A stretch of 64,000 nt of DNA from assembly GCA_037962975.1 (NCBI GenBank), contig CM075670.1, forward strand, positions 151,966,501-152,030,500, given 5' to 3'. The translations under genes and the position numbers were made by a program. This document shows, piece after piece, positions 59,901 through 64,000 of this stretch. The notes beneath the pieces were generated by a model, which saw only the letters and a list, made by a program, of their open reading frames with translations, ran no database searches and had not been told where the DNA came from. Every line of letters begins with the position of its first letter. Within the stretch, counting starts at the first letter, position 1. Source of the DNA: Clitoria ternatea. Its lineage: Eukaryota > Streptophyta > Magnoliopsida > Fabales > Fabaceae.

Positions 59901-62900
59901 AACTATCTTGTTACAGTTTTGGTGATACGAAGATGCAAAACCAGGAAAACAAACCCTTCACCCAAATGTTTCAGAAACATTATGCGGGGAAGATATTGGA
60001 GTGCCACTTAAATCTGTTAAATGTCATTCGAGTTGGGGGCTATTTACCGGACAGAGTTATCAACCTGGTTCTTCAATATCTATCTAACAGGTGAGTCAAT
60101 TATTTTATGCTCATTAATTTGTAAAGGCATATTATTTTCAACATATTCCTATTTATGAAGGAATATATGTACTCAGGCAGGTAAGGCAATTTTGTGCATT
60201 AAGCTCTCAGGTTTTGTTCTCTTGATTTTTGGTTAAGACTTAAGAGCTACACCATACTTGCCAATCATTTTTAGGAGGGAACCACTAATTTTAATCAGTT
60301 TCCCATTTTCCCAGCTATTAATGTTAGATCCAATCGTCATCATTCTATATGATTATCCTTCATTTTAAAGCCAAAAGCAAGCACTACAGGGCTATCAATG
60401 AACCTATCCACATGCATGGGCAATTGAGTCTTCATCTTCCAGGTATATGATTAAATGTGACAACTTAAAATGTCAATCCAGGCCCGGAAATAGTCTATCT
60501 TCCTTCCTAAACAAAACCCTTGGAGTGAAAACATAAAGCTAAAAAACTATCAAATTACTAAAGCTAGTGAACCAAGTAGTTGTGACTAGTTATCTTGGGA
60601 TGTTATGATTAAATATACAATGGCCTCAAAGTCAAAACTAAACCACAGTAATGGTTTGTTTTGGTCTTTGATCCTCCTGAAGCCTGTGCATCCTGACCCA
60701 TACCCATTAGTCTTGACATAAGTTTGAAGGACGGTGAAATGAATGAGGTGATATTTGTTCAATGATATGTTTATCCCTCCTTTCCGAGGTCTGCACTTTG
60801 CTCAACTAAAGTTGGAGCCTTGGAGGAGCTTCTTGACATGCAGGAAGAACATATGTGCCAATTTAGTCTAAATTAGAAGCTATGCAACTATGATTTGGAA
60901 AAGACTGATACTGGATTTATCATGGGCTCATGGCTGTAGTTATTCTGTTTTCAAATTTCCATTAATCTCAGGCAAATTTCTGTTGTATTGAGAGTGGAGT
61001 GTATCTAAATTGAGAATGTTAGTGTCTCTTTTGAATGCTGTTGTTGGCCAATGTTGTGTTTTCTAGATATATAAAGATACTGGAATTGATTTCTTTTCTC
61101 TCTAATTTTTCGTTTTGTACATGTGCAGTATTTCAAAGAGTAAAATGTATACAGTGCTGCAACCTCGGCTTGATGTTCTTCTCTTTGAAATAGTATTCCC
61201 TCTTATGTGCTTTAATGATAACGATCAACAACTTTGGGATGATGATCCACATGAATATATAAGGAAGGGCTATGGTAAGTCTTATTGGTGTATAGACATG
61301 ACCACTAAATTTCAAGGAATTTTGGTTGGCATGTGCTTATATAGCTTCTAACCCTTTATTACAGACATTATTGAAGACTTGTATAGTCCTAGAACTGCTT
61401 CCATTGATTTTGTGAGTGAGTTGATTGGCAAACGTGGGAAAGATAATCTTCATAAGTTTATTCAATTCTTAGTTGAAATTTTCAAAAGGTAAATATCTTA
61501 CTTTCCATTGGAATGGATGATTTATAGATTGAGTCCTGTAATTAGGCTTTCACTATACTAGGTATGAAGAAGCGCCTGCGGAATACAAGCCCTACAGGCA
61601 GAAAGATGGTGCACTTCTTGCTATCGGGGCACTTAGTGACAAATTGAAGCAAACTGAGCCCTACAAATCTGAACTTGAGCATATGTTGGCACAACACGTC
61701 TTTCCTGAGTTCAGCAGTCCTGTTGGCCACCTTAGGGCCAAGGTACTGTTTCCTGCTTAGTTTATATTTTAATCTTTTCTCATATGGAGACCATATTTTC
61801 CTTCTTCTATTAAGTATAAAAGGAATGCTTTGGAAAAAGGTAAAGCTTGTGTTGCACAATATCAATGCTAAATGCAACCCTAAATTTGATGTCCATGTTC
61901 AATAGTGTTTTGCATGTAAAAGAATCTGCTATTTGAGAGATAAAACTTTGTAATAGTCTTGAGTGAACTGCTAAAACCTCCAATATTTTGTTGCTCCTAT
62001 ATTTGTGCGCTTCAATATTCTTGTGAAAATTAAAAATTTTCTTCACGACCAAAATGATTTGTTTTTTCATGGCATGGAAGATGAGGGCTTGTTTGATAGC
62101 CCTTTTAAAAGTAGTTTAGTCTTTTTGGTTTTAAAAAATTAAAAAAAATTGTTTGTTGCCTATTTTATGCAAATTGTTTCTAAACTATTATTTATTATGG
62201 TTTTTTAAAAGTAAAAAAAGAGAACTGCCAAAGCCATAATGTATTCTTCTATTCTTCTCTGGAATGGAAGTGAGTAGCTTTTAATTCTAGAATGGAACAA
62301 ATGGGAATGCAAATGTTTGTTTCAATTGTTTTATTTCGGATGAATACCAGAGAAAGGATCATGTGTTGTTTAATTCTATAAGATAGAATAGTAGTCTGCA
62401 AAACAAAGATAATGCAAATATAGCATTTTTTATTGGCTAGTGTATAATAAATAGATATTGGTCCTCTCATGCCTTAGCCTGCAATCCTCCCTTAAGTTTG
62501 GCTTTTGTCAGTGTGTGCCTCCATTGAAGTAAAACTAATGCTTTTTGCTTTGTTTTCTCCATCATTTGATATGTAGTGAGTCTAAGGAAAGATGTAGTCC
62601 TTACTAAATCACCTTCACTACAGCCAAACGAAGTGTTAGTGTTGCAAATTAATATTATGATTTCACTATATGTAAATTAATTAAAATTTGAATCAGACTT
62701 TGATTGTGAAATTCTCATTCCCCATTCTTGAGAATTTTGGTAATCCATAGATTTTCCTGTGAAACAGGCAGCATGGGTTGCAGGACAATATGCCCAAGTT
62801 AGCTTCTCAGATCAAAACAATTTCCGGAAGGCATTGCAGTGTGTTATACGTGGAATGCAAGATCCTGAACTTCCTGTCCGCATTGATTCTGTTTTTGCTT

Positions 62901-63932
62901 TGCGCACTTTTGTTGAAGCTTGCAAAGGTGGTTAATATTTTGTTTGTTTTCAATTTAACAAATCTTTCTAAAGTTCAATGCTAATTATACTCATTTTTCA
63001 ATTCTGTGTTCATGCAGATTTGAATGAAATTCGACCCATTCTTCCTCAACTGCTTGATGGTACGTGAATGTGAAAAAAATTACATTGTTCAAATTTCTTG
63101 TTTGACTTGGTGAAAGACTGCAACTAACAAAAATATATCCAGATTTTTTTAAACTCATGAATGAAATTGAGAATGAAGACCTTGTATTTACTTTGGAGAC
63201 TATCGTAGACAAGTTTGGGGAAGAAATGGCACCTTATGCACTTGGACTTTGCCAAAATTTGGTAATTTATATTTATGTGTTTATGCATACGTGTGTGCGT
63301 GTATTGTATCTTTATATCCTCATTGTAATTTGCTTTCTTAATGACAGGCAGCTGCATTTTGGAGGTGTATGAACACTGCTGAAACTGTTGATGAAGTCGA
63401 TGATCAGGGTGCTCTGGCTGCTGTTGGTTGTTTGCGTGCAATTAGCACAATACTTGAATCAGTGAGCAGTCTACCTCAACTTTTTGCTCAAATTGAGCCA
63501 GCTTTGCTTCCCATAATGCGTACAATGTTAACAACTGATGGCCAAGGTATTTGCCTTTATGAATAATGTTTATTTAGTTGATATCAGGCTGTCTTATTAT
63601 TTTTATCTCCTGGTTTGTTTGCAATGTCATTTTGTGTGTGTCAATGTATAAACATTTATTTGAAGGAAAGATCAATCTATTTAATGTTTTGTATTGTAGT
63701 GTCACTCAATGCCGGTTAGGACTATGGTTCTCAAATTCTAATTTCACTTTGATCTAGTTTCTTAGTATTTATTTCCATTATTTCCTGTGCATGCTTGCAG
63801 AGGTTTTTGAAGAAATTTTGGAGATTGTATCATATATGACTTTTTTCTCCCCAACAATATCATTGGATATGTGGAGTCTTTGGCCATTGATGATGGAAAC
63901 AGTAGCAGATTGGGCAATTGATTTCTTTCCTA
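53971..63932 (+). CDS. SAD2: Importin-beta-like SAD2 (importin-7/8 type), 5' part, 13 exons
   Basis: Nuclear transport receptor of the importin-beta family; Arabidopsis SAD2 carries cargo into the nucleus and affects ABA responses. Exons: 53971-54254, 54371-54520, 59292-59454, 59629-59813, 59917-60090, 61129-61274, 61365-61488, 61562-61742, 62768-62927, 63018-63059, 63143-63261, 63348-63546, 63801-63932. All junctions are GT-AG and keep frame, giving 686 codons; the family is about 1040 residues, so the rest is beyond the window. The N-terminal importin-beta domain (VRKGAELRLEEMQ; VRQVAAIHFKNFVAKNW) is followed by HEAT repeats, with the hallmarks RKSWGWWKVKKW, GGYLPDRVINLVLQYLSN, CFNDNDQQLWDDDPHEY and ALAAVGCLRAISTILES. 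No stop or shift was found, so it is probably functional. The start gives the usual short N terminus. Confidence 0.93.
54700..57340 (-). pseudogene. hAT-superfamily transposase remnant in SAD2 intron 2
   Basis: Minus-strand pieces in order: a degenerate BED-type N terminus (57330-57000; HLAGNREG near 57160), a DUF659-like part with RPSVTRFATSHLTL (56339-56028), a segment with WDNQLHRPLHVVVYYLNP (55862-55662), and the hAT dimerisation region with LKKFVIRILSLTCSSSRCERNW (55600-55440), then after a short intron VHTKRKNC and NDEWITKD (55345-55160). Multiple stops and shifts make it dead. Terminal repeats and the 8-bp duplication were not convincingly found, although a TAGACTCTACTCAAAAACTC stretch at about 54716 could be the left end. 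It is antisense to the host gene. Confidence 0.8.
57341..59291. other. Remainder of SAD2 intron 2
   Basis: Non-coding. At 58118-58160 the phrase GATGTTGCGTCGC is repeated with GTGGTTGG. A pyrimidine-rich section spans 58390-58760. No convincing gene; the open frames there lack family resemblance. Confidence 0.5.
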
Positions 63933-64000
63933 GTATGTTTCTCAACTACTTTTGGGGTGGGCTACACTTCGTTTCAATTTCTCCGTGCTATACAAAAAAC

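Overview
This is a plant nuclear genome window, most likely from a legume. The basis is spliced GT-AG genes, Athila-like and chromovirus-like LTR retrotransposons, CACTA, hAT and Mutator-type transposons, and gene fragments (COP1-interactive protein 1, endosulfine) that resemble legume copies I know. The species assignment is inference. About 84% of the window is repeat-derived. The only intact host gene is the 5' two thirds of an importin-beta/SAD2 gene at the right edge (from 53971).

Layout. 1-3468: part of an Athila-like retrotransposon on the minus strand (broken gag-pro, PBS and its 5' LTR), next to a decayed CACTA transposase remnant (3469-4240). 4243-11600: non-coding DNA with fragments of an endosulfine-like gene (5555-5930), a small coiled-coil ORF (about 6250-6482) and a decayed CIP1 copy (about 9065-10325). 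11601-13058: solo LTR. 13059-15285: the right end of a CACTA-type transposon. 15520-19252: a second solo LTR. 19258-20322: possible old LTR remnants.

20333-53705: one Mutator-like element (MULE) of about 6.5 kb, inflated to 33.4 kb by five separate LTR-retrotransposon insertions. Each insertion is bounded by a 5-bp target duplication; four are perfect and one has a single mismatch. They are solo LTR 20909-23749, solo LTR 25816-27360, solo LTR 27634-31152, a complete Athila-like element 31294-40271 (minus strand) and a complete but internally degenerate chromovirus-like element 41922-51908. Removing them restores a MuDR-type transposase remnant on the plus strand, convergent with a GRF-zinc-finger/coiled-coil/membrane-anchor gene remnant on the minus strand. 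Each starts next to one of the roughly 210-bp terminal inverted repeats, which is the layout of maize MuDR.

53706-64000: a short promoter region and 13 exons of the SAD2-like gene. All exon junctions keep frame. Intron 2 is 4.8 kb and holds an antisense hAT transposase remnant.

The strongest general pattern is that five unrelated LTR families here each carry their own short motif, often palindromic, scattered in many irregularly spaced copies: GCTACGCGT, TAATCGATTA, CCGAGTGA, CCACTGGCCGTGG and TTACTATTTAC. In the Athila-like family, and apparently in the 11601 LTR, the array lies directly upstream of a TATA box. Coordinates of insertions, exons and duplications were read by eye; I made no alignments or database searches.
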